A DNA stretch of 45,008 bases from Thermus composti (GCF_014647535.1 NZ_BMPJ01000016.1:1-45008); one strand, 5' to 3'. Counted from the stretch's first letter, positions 31,283 through 44,929 are shown. Numbers and translations: made by a program. Notes: generated by a model not told the origin, from the letters alone.

Positions 31283-32416
31283 ATGGACGTCCTGGAAAAG
31301 GCCGTGGCCGGGGAGAGGCTTTCCGAGACCGAGGTCCTAAGCCTCTTTGACCTTCCCCTTCCCGAGCTTGCCGCCGCCGCCCACGAGGTGCGCCTCAGGA
31401 AGACCGACCCAGAGGTGGTCACCTTCCTCATAGACCGCAACATCAACTACACCAACGTCTGCACCGTGGCCTGCGCCTTCTGCGCCTTCTACCGCACCAA
31501 GAGACAGAAGGACGCCTACACCCTAAGCTTTGAGGAGATCGCCCACAAGGTGGAGGAGCTTTACCAGGTGGGGGGCAGACGCATCCTCATGCAAGGGGGC
31601 GTGAACCCCGACCTTCCCCTGGACTGGTACCTGGACCTCCTCCGCTACCTGAAGGGGCGCTTCCCCGACCTCCGCATAGACGCCTTCAGCCCCGAGGAGA
31701 TTTTGGGCCTAGAGCGCCTCACGGGGCTTAGGGCGGAGGCCATCCTGGAGAAGCTAAAGGAAGCGGGCCTGGACGGCCTCCCGGGGGCGGGAGCGGAGAT
31801 CCTGGTGGACGAGGTGCGCCAAAAAGCGGCCCCCGCCCGCATCAAGACGGCGGACTGGTACCGCATTATGGACGCCGCCCAGGCCCTCGGGCTTTACACC
31901 CTGGCCACCATGGTGATCGGTTTCGGGGAAGGCCCGAAGGAGCGCGCCGCCCACCTCCTGGGCCTCCGCGCCCAGCAGGATAGGGCCTTAGAGCGCTACG
32001 GAAACGGCTTCGCCGCCTTCGCCCTCTGGACCCTTCAGGTGGAGCACACCCGCCTAAAGGGCAAGGCCCCGGGGGCCACGGCCCACGAGTACCTGAAGAC
32101 CCTCGCCATCGCCCGGCTTACCCTGGACAACCTCGCCCACTTCCAGGCCTCCTGGCCCACCCTGGGCTTCAAGGTGGCCCAGGCCGCCCTCTACTACGGG
32201 GCCGACGACTTCGGGAGCACCATGCTGGAGGAGAACGTGGTCTCGGCGGCCGGGGGGCATGGCCGCACCCACGCCACGGTGCGCCAGATCGTCCGCCACA
32301 TCGTGGACGCCGGGTTTAGGCCGGCGGAGCGGGACCCCCTCTACCGCATCCTCCGCTACCCCGACCCCGAGGCCATCCTGAAGGAGCCCGAGCCCTTGGA
32401 GCTCCCCCTGGCCTAA
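31283..32416 (+). CDS. mqnC: cyclic dehypoxanthinyl futalosine synthase (radical SAM)
   Basis: About 377 residues; ATG 31283 follows GGGGGGC, with ATG 31274 as the alternative start. The radical SAM motif is CTVACAFCAFYR. MqnC signatures include FLIDRNINYTNVC, ILMQGGVNPDLPLDWYLDL, PGAGAEILVDEVR and the C-terminal AGGHGRTHATVRQIVRHI. It cyclises dehypoxanthine futalosine in the futalosine route to menaquinone, the quinone that the Nrc-like complex in this window would reduce. Confidence 0.95.
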   Translation: MDVLEKAVAGERLSETEVLSLFDLPLPELAAAAHEVRLRKTDPEVVTFLIDRNINYTNVCTVACAFCAFYRTKRQKDAYTLSFEEIAHKVEELYQVGGRRILMQGGVNPDLPLDWYLDLLRYLKGRFPDLRIDAFSPEEILGLERLTGLRAEAILEKLKEAGLDGLPGAGAEILVDEVRQKAAPARIKTADWYRIMDAAQALGLYTLATMVIGFGEGPKERAAHLLGLRAQQDRALERYGNGFAAFALWTLQVEHTRLKGKAPGATAHEYLKTLAIARLTLDNLAHFQASWPTLGFKVAQAALYYGADDFGSTMLEENVVSAAGGHGRTHATVRQIVRHIVDAGFRPAERDPLYRILRYPDPEAILKEPEPLELPLA

Positions 32417-32470
32417 GTGGCCCCACGGTGGTTTCGCAACATGGGGTGCCCGAAATGGGCCTTGGGGAGC

Positions 32471-32490
32471 CCCTTTGGGGTACTTAGGGG
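32471..32490. repeat. short intergenic motif, copy 2
   Basis: CCCTTTGGGGTACTTAGGGG, overlapping the end of the lipoprotein gene. It shares TTTGGGGTACTTA with the copy at 17071-17091. An ATGGGGTGCCC stretch precedes it. Confidence 0.4.
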
Positions 32491-32993
32491 CACTGGCCGG
32501 AGCGGTAAAGGTCGTAGTCGCTGTAGACCGAGGCCTGGTAGGGGTCGCCCCCTTCCCGGGCATCGTACCCGTTCCAGCCGTGCTTCACCTTGAGCTGCTT
32601 CAGGCTTCCCACCCAGTAGAACTTGGCACCGGAGCCGTTGGCGTAGAGGAGGTACTTGCTGCAGGTGTGGCCCAAGACCGTGTCCCCGGAGCTATAGCGG
32701 CCGTTGTTGTCCTCGTCCCGGTAGGCCACCACCCGGTAGCTCCCTTCCGTGGCCTCCGGGGGGAGCTCCATCAGGTACCCCTTGGCGAGGCTTGGGTCTT
32801 TGATCTCCAGCTGGTTGCTGTAGTCCACCTGCCCCTCTGTGGTAAGGCCCACCAGGGCCAGGCGCAGGCCCTGGGCCACGTCGGACCAGTTGCCCTGAAA
32901 CTGCCCGGAAACCTTAGGCCCCCCAAAACCTGGAATAAGCCCACAGGCTCCGAGGAGAAGGCCGCCTGCCAAAACTAAAGGCCACTGCCGCAT
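32484..32993 (-). CDS. predicted lipoprotein of unknown function
   Basis: 169 residues, start ATG 32993 after CCTGGAGGGC. The signal peptide ends in the lipobox LLGAC (residues ~13-17). The mature part is a beta-rich domain (VSGQFQGNWSDVAQGLRLALVG, then SYRVVAYRDEDNNGRYSSGD). The DEDNNGRYSSGD stretch resembles an EF-like calcium loop. Two later cysteines (HTCSKY and the terminal QCP) may pair. It lies 48 bases after trpA with a TACCCT hexamer (33019-33014) that could start its own transcript. Confidence 0.78.
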   Translation of the reverse strand: MRQWPLVLAGGLLLGACGLIPGFGGPKVSGQFQGNWSDVAQGLRLALVGLTTEGQVDYSNQLEIKDPSLAKGYLMELPPEATEGSYRVVAYRDEDNNGRYSSGDTVLGHTCSKYLLYANGSGAKFYWVGSLKQLKVKHGWNGYDAREGGDPYQASVYSDYDLYRSGQCP

Positions 32994-33041
32994 GGGTTTG
33001 CCCTCCAGGGCTCAGGGTAGCGGCTTTTTATTAAAACGAAG

Positions 33042-35053
<2,012 letters not shown>

Positions 35054-35094
35054 CTCCACTCCCAAAGGCGCCTCAAGCGCCAAAGACTTCCCCC

Positions 35095-35126
35095 ATCCTA
35101 ACCCCAGGGGCTCGGACCGGTAAACT
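35095..35126. promoter_or_regulatory. divergent trpBA/thyX promoter region
   Basis: Minus strand: TTTACC, 18 bases, then TAGGAT (35100-35095), about 40 bases before trpB. Plus strand: TAAACT (35121-35126), 7 bases before ATG 35134 of thyX. A GGCGC-TTGA-GGCGCC-type hairpin lies in the trpB leader (about 35065-35080). Confidence 0.4.
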
Positions 35127-35133
35127 TGGGGGG

Positions 35134-37981
<2,848 letters not shown>

Positions 37982-38025
37982 TTCCTTTGGACAGGGGCGC
38001 ATCCCCTATCCCGAAAGGAGGCGTT

Positions 38026-39213
38026 ATGAGGAGGCTTTTGTGGTTGCTCACCCTAGGCGCGCTCGCCGTGGCCCTTACGGCCTGCCCCAGGAAAGCAGAG
38101 GAGCAGGCCGGCGCGGGGACGGCTCCGGCCGAGGAAACGAGCCTTCCCGGGGCCAACGTCCGGGTGGGGCTTGCCTTTGACGCCGGCGGCAAGTTTGACC
38201 GCTCCTTCAACCAGTCCGCCTGGGAAGGGGCGCAACGGGCGGCCCAGGAGCTTGGCGTCCAGATCTTTGACTTTGAGCCCGCCGATCCCTCCCAGGTGGG
38301 CCAGGGCATCCGCACCTTCGCCGAGGAGGGGTTTGACTTGGTGATCGGCGTGGGCTTCGCCAACGAGCCCGCCATCACCGCCACCGCCAAGGAGTTCCCC
38401 AACGTGAAGTTCGCCGTGATTGACGCCGTTCCCGGGGAGGGCCAGCTTCCCAACGCCTTGGGCGTGGTCTTCCGGGAGCACGAGGGGAGCTTCCTCGTGG
38501 GCTACGTGGCGGGCAAGCTCTCCCGCACCGGCGTGGTGGGGTTCATCGGCGGCATGGACATCCCCCTCATCCACAAGTTTGAGGCGGGCTTCCGCGCCGG
38601 GGCGGAGTACGCCTTCCAGGAGGACGGGATCCAGGGCCGGGTCCTGGTGGGGTACGTGGGCAACACCCCCGCCGCCTGGAACGACCCCGCCAAGGCCAAG
38701 GAGATCGCCTCCAGCCAGGCCCGTCAAGGGGCGGACATCATCTACGCCGCCGCCGGCGGCTCCGGCCTCGGCCTCATTGACTTCGTGAAGGAAGAGATGT
38801 GCCTGAGGGAAGGCGGGGCCGTGCGCTTCGTGCGCGAGGACCGCTTCGCCGACGTGCCCAAGTACCCCGCCTACGAGGCGAAGTGCGGCGAGGGCACCAC
38901 GCCCCTCTTCTTCATCGGCGTGGACGCCAACCAGAACTACCTGGGCGACACCGACAACGACCCCACCACCCTCAACCACGGCCTGACCTCCATGGTCAAG
39001 CGGGCAGACGTGGCCGTGTACGACACCATCAAGAGCGTGGTGGACGGCACCTTCCAGGGCGGGGTCAAGGACCTGGGCCTCGCCGAGGACGGCGTGGGCT
39101 ACGCCCTGGACGAGTACAACCAGGCCCTGATCCCCGAGGAGGTGAAGGCCCGCCTCGAGGAGCTGAAGCAGGCCATCATCAACGGGGAGATCCAGGTGCC
39201 CGAGACCCGCTAA
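38026..39213 (+). CDS. BMP-family (PnrA/TmpC-like) substrate-binding lipoprotein
   Basis: 395 residues, start ATG 38026 after AAAGGAGGCGTT. The signal peptide ends in the lipobox ALTAC (residues ~15-19), followed by an Ala/Glu-rich linker. The BMP domain features are VGLAFDAGGKFDRSFNQSAWEG, VGFANEPAITATAKEFPNVKFAVID, GYVAGKLSRTGVVGFIGGMDIP, and HGLTSMVKRADVAVYDTIK. Such proteins deliver purine nucleosides to an ABC transporter. An ATPase of the matching type follows. An inserted cysteine-bearing segment (EEMCLREGG, YEAKCGEG) might form a disulfide. Confidence 0.92.
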   Translation: MRRLLWLLTLGALAVALTACPRKAEEQAGAGTAPAEETSLPGANVRVGLAFDAGGKFDRSFNQSAWEGAQRAAQELGVQIFDFEPADPSQVGQGIRTFAEEGFDLVIGVGFANEPAITATAKEFPNVKFAVIDAVPGEGQLPNALGVVFREHEGSFLVGYVAGKLSRTGVVGFIGGMDIPLIHKFEAGFRAGAEYAFQEDGIQGRVLVGYVGNTPAAWNDPAKAKEIASSQARQGADIIYAAAGGSGLGLIDFVKEEMCLREGGAVRFVREDRFADVPKYPAYEAKCGEGTTPLFFIGVDANQNYLGDTDNDPTTLNHGLTSMVKRADVAVYDTIKSVVDGTFQGGVKDLGLAEDGVGYALDEYNQALIPEEVKARLEELKQAIINGEIQVPETR

Positions 39214-39228
39214 GGCGAAGGCTTCCCG

Positions 39229-39253
39229 GGGGCCAGGGTAAGCCCCTGGCCCC
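39229..39253 (+). terminator. hairpin after the BMP gene
   Basis: GGGGCCAGGG-N5-CCCTGGCCCC, a 10-base stem 15 bases after the stop, followed by TTGT. The T-tract is short and merges with the next promoter's -10. Confidence 0.55.
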
Positions 39254-39256
39254 TTG

Positions 39257-39262
39257 TATACT
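39257..39262 (+). promoter_or_regulatory. -10 hexamer TATACT, leaderless ABC gene
   Basis: TATACT, 6 bases, GTG 39269. It is placed directly after the hairpin, so the ATPase gene appears to have its own promoter. Confidence 0.5.
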
Positions 39263-39268
39263 TCGGGC

Positions 39269-40759
39269 GTGGCGAAGGCCCTGGTCCTCAAGGACATCAC
39301 CAAGCGCTTCCCCCTGGTCCTGGCCAACGACCGCATCAGCCTGGACCTGGAGTGGGGCGAAGTCCTGGCCCTGGTGGGGGAAAACGGCGCCGGCAAGTCC
39401 ACCCTCATGAAGATCGTCTACGGCCTCCAGCCCCCGGACGCCGGGGAGATGTGGGTGGACGGGAAGCCCTATAGGCCCAAAAGCCCCGTGGACGCCATCA
39501 GGGCGGGGATCGGCATGGTTCACCAGCACTTCATGCTGGTGGAGCCTTTCACCGTCTTGGAGAACCTGGTTTTGGGCCTGGAACCGGGAAGCCCCCTCTT
39601 CCTGGACCTGGAGGCCGCCCGGAAACGGGCCGAGAGGCTCATGGAGGAGCTGAGCTTTGAGATCCCCCTGGACGAGAAGGTGGAAAACCTCCCCGTGGGG
39701 TTGCAGCAACGGGTGGAGATCCTCAAGGCCCTCTACCGGGAGGCCCGGATCCTCATCCTGGACGAGCCCACCGCCGTCCTCACCCCTCAGGAGGCGGAGG
39801 AGCTTTTCCGCTTCCTCAGGGCCTACGTGGCCAAAGGCAACGCCGCCATCTTCATCAGCCACAAGCTCAAGGAGGTGCTGGAGGTCTCCGACCGCATCAC
39901 CGTGATTCGGGACGGCAAGGTGGTGGGCACGGTGCGGACGCAGGAGACCTCCCTCGAGGCCCTGGCCCGGATGATGGTGGGCCGGGAGGTGGTGCTACGG
40001 GTGGAGAAGACCCCGGCAAGGCCCGGGGAGGTGGTCCTGGAGGTGGAGGGCCTCGAGGCCCCGCCCCGCCTCAAGGGGGTGAGCTTCCAGGTGAGGGCCG
40101 GGGAGATCGTGGGCATCGCCGGGGTGGAAGGCAACGGCCAGACCGAGCTGGTGGAGGCCCTTACCGGCCTCAGGCCCTTTAAGGGCAAGGCCCTCCTCCT
40201 GGGCCGGCCCCTTCCCCCCTCGGCCCGGGGGGTCCGGGACCTGGGGGCAAGCCACGTGCCCGAAGACCGGCTCGCCCGCGGCCTGGTCCTGGACTTCTCC
40301 GTGAAGGAAAACGCCGTCCTCGGGGACCAGCACCGCCCCCCCTTCCGGGGCTTTTTGGGCTTCCTGGACGACCGGGCGGCCGAGGCCCACGCCAGGAAGC
40401 TGGTGGAGGCCTACGACGTCCGCCCCCGCTCCACCACCCTTTCCGCCCGGCGCTTCTCCGGGGGGAACCAGCAGAAGATCGTGGTGGGGCGCGAGCTCCT
40501 CCGGGGTCCTAAGCTCCTCGTGGCCGCCCAGCCCACAAGGGGCGTGGACGTGGGCGCCATTGAGTTCATCCACAAGGAGCTCGTCAGGGCCCGGGACCAG
40601 GGGCTTGCCGTCCTTCTCGTCTCCGCCGACCTCTCCGAGATCCTCGCCCTCTCCGACCGGATCCTGGTGATGCACGGGGGGCGGATCGTGGGGGAACTCA
40701 CCCCGGAGGAGGCCACGGAGGAAAGGCTCGGCCTCCTCATGGCCGGCATCCCCGCTTGA
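39269..40759 (+). CDS. nucleoside/sugar-type ABC transporter ATPase, duplicated domains
   Basis: 496 residues from GTG 39269. Two ABC domains are fused. The first has Walker [10 protein letters not shown], a signature region [13 protein letters not shown] and Walker [11 protein letters not shown]. The second has [10 protein letters not shown] in place of a canonical Walker A, signature [11 protein letters not shown], and [13 protein letters not shown]. This layout (RbsA/NupA/YufO type) serves nucleoside importers together with BMP binding proteins, matching the preceding gene. The two permease genes expected in such a system are not found downstream; the next gene is on the other strand. They must be elsewhere or lost. 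Confidence 0.92.
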   Translation: MAKALVLKDITKRFPLVLANDRISLDLEWGEVLALVGENGAGKSTLMKIVYGLQPPDAGEMWVDGKPYRPKSPVDAIRAGIGMVHQHFMLVEPFTVLENLVLGLEPGSPLFLDLEAARKRAERLMEELSFEIPLDEKVENLPVGLQQRVEILKALYREARILILDEPTAVLTPQEAEELFRFLRAYVAKGNAAIFISHKLKEVLEVSDRITVIRDGKVVGTVRTQETSLEALARMMVGREVVLRVEKTPARPGEVVLEVEGLEAPPRLKGVSFQVRAGEIVGIAGVEGNGQTELVEALTGLRPFKGKALLLGRPLPPSARGVRDLGASHVPEDRLARGLVLDFSVKENAVLGDQHRPPFRGFLGFLDDRAAEAHARKLVEAYDVRPRSTTLSARRFSGGNQQKIVVGRELLRGPKLLVAAQPTRGVDVGAIEFIHKELVRARDQGLAVLLVSADLSEILALSDRILVMHGGRIVGELTPEEATEERLGLLMAGIPA

Positions 40760-40763
40760 GGGG

Positions 40764-41687
40764 TTATTCCCGGAACTCCCCCGCCACCCGCCCCAGGACC
40801 ACCACCGCCCCGCTTTCCAGGGCGTAGCGCACCCGCTCCCCCCGGACGAAGCCCTTCTCGTCCCGGCTTTCCACGCCGCCGAAGAGGTAGGCGTAGCCCT
40901 CCTTTTCCCGCAGAAGGGCCCGCTCCGCCCGGGTGGTGCGGCCTCCCTGGACGAACTCCACATCCCCAAGAAGCCAGAGGGCGTCCTCGTCCAGGAGGTA
41001 GCGGAGGGCCTGGGCCTTGCCCTTTAGGGGCTTCTCCCCTTCCCGGCTCAAGGCCAAGGGCCCTTCCAGGAAGGCCTCGCCGGTGTCGTTTTGGTAGCGG
41101 AGGCGGACCCCTTCCACCCGGGTCGCCCCCTGGGTGAGGACCACCCGCCCGGGGAGGGGTTGGACCTCGAGGCGCCCCTCCTCCTCCAGGTAGCGGGCCT
41201 CTCCTCCTGAGAGGAAGAGCTCCTCCCTTCCCCCCCGCTCCACCAGGGCCAAAGGCCCCCGGGCCTCCACCTCCTCCCCCAGGCGCACCTCCACCCCCTT
41301 GGGGTCAAAGAGGACCAGGCGCAAATAGCGCTCCCCCTTTTCCTCCCCCGCCTTCCGCAGGCGCATCAGGTAGGGAAGGCCCTCCCGTTCCCAGTCCGGG
41401 TTGTACGCGGCCTCCACCCGGTCCCCGGGCTTTAACCCCTCCTCCAGGACCGTTCCCGCGTCCAGGAAAAAGGCCCGCTCCCCCACCACCGCCTTGGCAG
41501 GGGTAAGCTCGCGGAGTTCCCCCACGTGGAGGTCCCCGTAGTCGGCGTAGAAGAGGCTTTCCTCCTCCCCGCTCACCCAGGCCACCACCCTCTTGTCCTT
41601 GCGGAGGAGCTCCACCTCCGGGCGAAAGACCTCCTGAGCCAGGGCCAAAAGGAGGCCAAGCCCTATGCCCAGGAGGAGGGGGCGCAT
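40764..41687 (-). CDS. LptA/OstA-like envelope protein (distal gene)
   Basis: 307 residues, start ATG 41687 overlapping the previous stop (TGATG). A signal peptide (residues ~1-18, LLLGIGLGLLLALAQ) precedes a beta-rich protein. The C-terminal half has repeated OstA-type strands: VEGVRLRYQNDTGEAFLEGP, AQALRYLLDEDALWLLGDVEF, ERALLREKEGYAYLFGGVE. These repeats match the jellyroll units that carry lipid in Lpt systems. The first half (FRPEVELLRKDKRVVAWVSG) is less clear. It is third in a run of similar genes. Confidence 0.7.
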   Translation of the reverse strand: MRPLLLGIGLGLLLALAQEVFRPEVELLRKDKRVVAWVSGEEESLFYADYGDLHVGELRELTPAKAVVGERAFFLDAGTVLEEGLKPGDRVEAAYNPDWEREGLPYLMRLRKAGEEKGERYLRLVLFDPKGVEVRLGEEVEARGPLALVERGGREELFLSGGEARYLEEEGRLEVQPLPGRVVLTQGATRVEGVRLRYQNDTGEAFLEGPLALSREGEKPLKGKAQALRYLLDEDALWLLGDVEFVQGGRTTRAERALLREKEGYAYLFGGVESRDEKGFVRGERVRYALESGAVVVLGRVAGEFRE

Positions 41688-42547
41688 CACCGCTCCCCGA
41701 GTTTCCTAAACTCCTCCACGGGCAGGCGGAAGGCCCGGCCGTAGACCCGCACCTGGTGGCGGTTCACGTTGTGAAGGAGGGTGCTTCCCGAAAGCTTGAA
41801 GCCCTCCTTGGCGTTCTCGCTCACCGCCGGCCTCCCCAAGACAATGGCCTCGCCGGTGGTGTCGTCGTAGTAAAGGCTTTCCCCGGTGGTGACCAGATCC
41901 CCGTCCACCAGGCGCACCCCCCCGGTGGCGATGAGCCTTTTGGGGCCGGTGAGGCTCCGCACCTCCTTGGCCCGGATCACCAGGTCCCCCTCCTTGCGCT
42001 TCCGGGTGAGGACCACTTCCTTGGGGTCGGTGAAGACTGCAAGGCCCCGCTCCTCCTCGTAGTACACAAGCCCCGCCCGCCCCTCCTGGTGGCCGCTTCG
42101 GAGGAGGGCGCTTTCGCTGGTGGAGGTATCGGTGTCCACCTGGAAGGTCATCCGGCTCGCCTCCACCTCCACGGGGTCCTCCCCGGGCTTGGGCTCCTGG
42201 CGCATCCGGGCCGGGCCCAGGAGAACCCCTTCCCCGGTGCTCTCCCGGTAAACGAGGGCGGGCCCCCGGGCCTCCACCCGGCCCCTCCGCACCACCACGC
42301 CCCCCTCAAACCGGGCCTCCCGCTCCCCTTCCGCCTCCTGCATGGTCTTGCCCTTGGGGGCGATGAGGGTGGCCTTGGGGGCGAGGATGGTGAGGTCCTT
42401 CACCCGCCCCCGCACCTCCCCCTCAAAAACCCAAGGACCGTAGCGGAGGTCCCCGGAAAGCCGCCCTCCCTCCACCCGGATCACCCGCACCTCCGAGGCC
42501 GCGAAGACCAAGGCCATTCCCAAAAGCACCCATGCCATCCGCTTCAT
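41687..42547 (-). CDS. LptA/OstA-like envelope protein (middle gene)
   Basis: 286 residues, start ATG 42547 after GGAGGAAGCGG, overlapping the previous stop (ATGA). A signal peptide (KRMAWVLLGMALVFAASE) leads to an OstA-type beta-jellyroll: LTILAPKATLIAPKGKTMQEAEGE, ALVYRESTGEGVLLGPARM, VRLVDGDLVTTGESLYYDDTTG, EAIVLGRPAVSENAKEG. This last block closely follows LptA, which bridges the periplasm. A role in moving a lipid or glycolipid to the outer layer is inferred. Confidence 0.75.
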   Translation of the reverse strand: MKRMAWVLLGMALVFAASEVRVIRVEGGRLSGDLRYGPWVFEGEVRGRVKDLTILAPKATLIAPKGKTMQEAEGEREARFEGGVVVRRGRVEARGPALVYRESTGEGVLLGPARMRQEPKPGEDPVEVEASRMTFQVDTDTSTSESALLRSGHQEGRAGLVYYEEERGLAVFTDPKEVVLTRKRKEGDLVIRAKEVRSLTGPKRLIATGGVRLVDGDLVTTGESLYYDDTTGEAIVLGRPAVSENAKEGFKLSGSTLLHNVNRHQVRVYGRAFRLPVEEFRKLGER

Positions 42548-43107
42548 CCGCTTCCTCCTTCCACCTGGCAAGGTCCAAAGCTCCCCCCGGCGGGAAACTC
42601 AAACCGAGGGTTTTCCGCCTCAATCCGTTCCAGGGCGAAGTCGGAGCGGAAGCGCTCCGCCTCGCCCCGGAGGTTGGGGGCCTCAATCCGCACCCAGGGG
42701 GCCGAAAACCCCTCCTTCTGCCGGATGAGGACGTCCCCAAGGCCGGTCCGGGAAAGCTCCAGGCGGTAGCACCCCTTGAGGATCTCCACCCGGGCGTAGG
42801 GGGCCCGGAGGTTGTCCCCGGGTTCCACCACCACCTCGGGGGCGAAAAGGCGCAGGTCCAGCCGCCCCGCCACGTACCTTTCCCCCCTAAGCCCTCCCTG
42901 AAGGCGGTACACCCCCCCCACCTCCACCATCTCCGCCGCCTGGAAGCGCCACCGCACCCCCTCCTCCTCGGGGAAAAGGAAAAACTCCACCCCGTAGAGC
43001 CGGACCCCTCCCTGGGGCAAGGCCCCCTCCCTGGGCCGAAGGAAAAAGGCCCCAAGGGCAAGGGCCAGAAGGGCGAGGAGAGGTACGTAGCGCCCCACGC
43101 CTTCCAC
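42544..43107 (-). CDS. LptC-like single-pass membrane protein
   Basis: 187 residues from GTG 43107 (a second GTG at 43098 is possible). One N-terminal membrane helix (YVPLLALLALALGAFFL) is followed by a periplasmic beta-rich domain with strands RLYGVEFFLFPEEEGVRWRF, VGGVYRLQGGLRGERYVAGR and ARVEILKGCYRLELSR. The size and layout match LptC, the membrane anchor between the Lpt ABC transporter and LptA, and the downstream genes are LptA-like. Direct sequence similarity is weak. The gene's end overlaps the next start (ATGA). Confidence 0.6.
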   Translation of the reverse strand: MEGVGRYVPLLALLALALGAFFLRPREGALPQGGVRLYGVEFFLFPEEEGVRWRFQAAEMVEVGGVYRLQGGLRGERYVAGRLDLRLFAPEVVVEPGDNLRAPYARVEILKGCYRLELSRTGLGDVLIRQKEGFSAPWVRIEAPNLRGEAERFRSDFALERIEAENPRFEFPAGGSFGPCQVEGGSG

Positions 43108-43139
43108 CCTAAAGAACCATCCTTTGAGAAGGATGACGC

Positions 43140-44159
43140 CTAGCCCAGGACATCCCGGGGGTTTCCCCGCACCTTGAGGTTCACCCAGGTCTTGCGCAGG
43201 CGGAGGAGGGCCTTCAAGGGGCGGTAGAGGGGGGAGAGGGGAAGGGCGTAGGCGGGAAACTGGACCCGCTGGCCCCCGAAGCCTTCCTTGAAGCGCCAGA
43301 TCCCCTCGGCGTGGCTGCCCTCGGGGCGCCTGGGAACGCCCCACAGGTCGTAGATGCGGTAGCCCCGGGCGATCCCGTGGCGGATGGCCATGAGGTGCAT
43401 CCCCATGGGGGCCTTGGCCTCGGGGTGCTTGCGGGTGCTGCCACCGTAGAGGTAGTCCACCTTGCCGGCGAAGGCCACAAAAAGCCCCGCCGCCAAGGCC
43501 TCCCCCTCCTTCCGGGCCAGGGCGAGGAAGGCCTCCCCCAAGGGCTGGTTCATCTCCTTGAGGACCGCCCGGTAGTAGGCCTCGGCGTGCTGGAGGAGCT
43601 TAGCCCTCCGGTTCGTCTCCTCAAAGAGGCGGAAAAACTCGGGGAAGGCCTCTTCCCCTTCCACGGAAAGCTCCGTGCGCTTCAGGGCCAGGCGGGCGTT
43701 GCGGCGGTGCATCTCCTTCATGCCCTTGAGGAGGGCCTCTTCGCCCTGGGTGAGGTCCAGCCACAAGGAGTAGCCTGGCTGAACGGGCTCTTCTGGAAGA
43801 AGCCCGGGAAAGCGGGGAGCCTCCACCTCGGCAGGAAGGCCCGCCTCGGGCTCCAAGACCAGGTGGGTCCCCTTGACCCCTTGGGCCAAGGCCCGGGCCA
43901 CCCGGGGGAGGTCCTCGAGGCGAAAAAGGGCCGGGCCCCGGGGGGCATAGGCCAGGCGAAGCCCCCCGGGAAGGGGCCTAAGGAGAACCTGAGCCGCCCC
44001 AAGAAGCCCCTCCTTCCCATAGACGGCGAAGCGCCGGGGCACCCACCCGGAAAGCCGCTTCACCTCCCCCCAGCCCCAAGATTGCAAGGCGCTGGTGATG
44101 GGAAACCCCGCCACCAGCCGGTTCCAGGCCTCGGGGTCGTGGTATTCCAAAAGCTCCAC
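43140..44159 (-). CDS. FemAB/FemX-like aminoacyltransferase (GNAT fold)
   Basis: 339 residues from GTG 44159, 3 bases after the response regulator stop. FemAB features: ALQSWGWGEVKRLSGW near the start, WLDLTQGEEALLKGMKEMHRRNARLALKR, and YLYGGSTRKHPEAKAPMGMHLMAIRHGIARGYRIYDLWGVP. Such enzymes add amino acids from aminoacyl-tRNA to the peptidoglycan stem peptide. Thermus peptidoglycan has a Gly-Gly bridge on ornithine, so this may be one of the bridge-forming enzymes (inference). It lies upstream of the Lpt-like genes. Confidence 0.87.
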   Translation of the reverse strand: MELLEYHDPEAWNRLVAGFPITSALQSWGWGEVKRLSGWVPRRFAVYGKEGLLGAAQVLLRPLPGGLRLAYAPRGPALFRLEDLPRVARALAQGVKGTHLVLEPEAGLPAEVEAPRFPGLLPEEPVQPGYSLWLDLTQGEEALLKGMKEMHRRNARLALKRTELSVEGEEAFPEFFRLFEETNRRAKLLQHAEAYYRAVLKEMNQPLGEAFLALARKEGEALAAGLFVAFAGKVDYLYGGSTRKHPEAKAPMGMHLMAIRHGIARGYRIYDLWGVPRRPEGSHAEGIWRFKEGFGGQRVQFPAYALPLSPLYRPLKALLRLRKTWVNLKVRGNPRDVLG

Positions 44160-44162
44160 CGC

Positions 44163-44903
44163 CTAAGCGTACAGGGCCTGGGCCAGGGCGTCTAGCCGCT
44201 CGTCCCCCTCCAGGGGCAGGCGGCCCTCCTTCCGGTAGGCCGAAAGCAGGTCCTCGTACCCCAGGCCCTGGGCCCGCCGGGCCCGTTCCTCCAGGGGGAC
44301 GAGGGGCCAGCCGTAGGCCAGGTGCCCCAGAAGATCGTAAAGGTCGTAGGACCCCGGGAGGATCCGGCGTAGAAGGGTTTCGGTCCAGCCCTTGGCCAGG
44401 AGGTTGGCGAGAAACGCCTTGCGGCCCGCCGCCTTAAGCCAGAGGGCCCGGAACCGCTCCTCCTCGGGCAAGGCCCGGCGGAGTCGCTTTCGCACTTCCT
44501 CCAAAGAATCCACCCGCTCCCCCTCGGGGAGGAGGTAGCCCTCCTTGGCCAGAAGGGCCTCCACCGCCTGCTTGAGCCTCCGGCCCGTGATGGGCTTTTC
44601 CAGGAAGAGGTCGGCCCCCAAAGCCCGGCTCGCCCCCTCCAGCTCCCGGCCGCCCCCGGTGAGGATCACCACCGGCACCCGGCTTAGGCGCTTCACCGCC
44701 CGGATCCGCCCCAGGAGGGTGAGGCCGTCCATCTCCGGCATCATGATGTCCAAAAGGATGAGGTCGGGGGTTTCTTGTCGGAGGTAAGCGAGGGCGCTTC
44801 GGGCCGAGTCCGCCACCACCACCTCGTGGCCGCTCCCCGAAAGCACCGCCTCCAGAAGGTAGCGGACCGAAGGGTCGTCCTCCACCAAAAGAAGCCTCGC
44901 CAC
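44163..44903 (-). CDS. response regulator with unrecognised output domain
   Basis: 246 residues from GTG 44903. Residues ~1-120 form a receiver domain: acidic pair VEDDPS, phospho-acceptor Asp in LILLDIMMPEMDGL, Thr in VVILTGG, and Lys in LFLEKPI. Residues ~125-246 are helical, basic and acidic mixed (RKRLRRALPEEERFRALWLKAA, then LLRRILPGSYDLYDLLGHLAYGW) with no DNA-binding fold I recognise. No histidine kinase is seen nearby. It is followed at once by the FemAB-like gene. Confidence 0.85.
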   Translation of the reverse strand: MARLLLVEDDPSVRYLLEAVLSGSGHEVVVADSARSALAYLRQETPDLILLDIMMPEMDGLTLLGRIRAVKRLSRVPVVILTGGGRELEGASRALGADLFLEKPITGRRLKQAVEALLAKEGYLLPEGERVDSLEEVRKRLRRALPEEERFRALWLKAAGRKAFLANLLAKGWTETLLRRILPGSYDLYDLLGHLAYGWPLVPLEERARRAQGLGYEDLLSAYRKEGRLPLEGDERLDALAQALYA

Positions 44904-44923
44904 GGGAAAATCCAGACTTGACC

Positions 44924-44929
44924 ATTATG
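44924..44929 (-). promoter_or_regulatory. -10 hexamer CATAAT before the response regulator
   Basis: Minus-strand TTACATAATGG, about 20 bases before GTG 44903. The remaining bases to 45008 are relatively A/T-rich with no gene; ATATCC-type inverted bits and a TTGACA at 44971 are present but form no convincing promoter. Confidence 0.4.

Noticed and set aside
38053-39408. Long minus-strand open frame over the BMP gene
   Set aside because: Shadow of a well-supported lipoprotein gene; composition is His/Gly/Val-rich and no motif is present.
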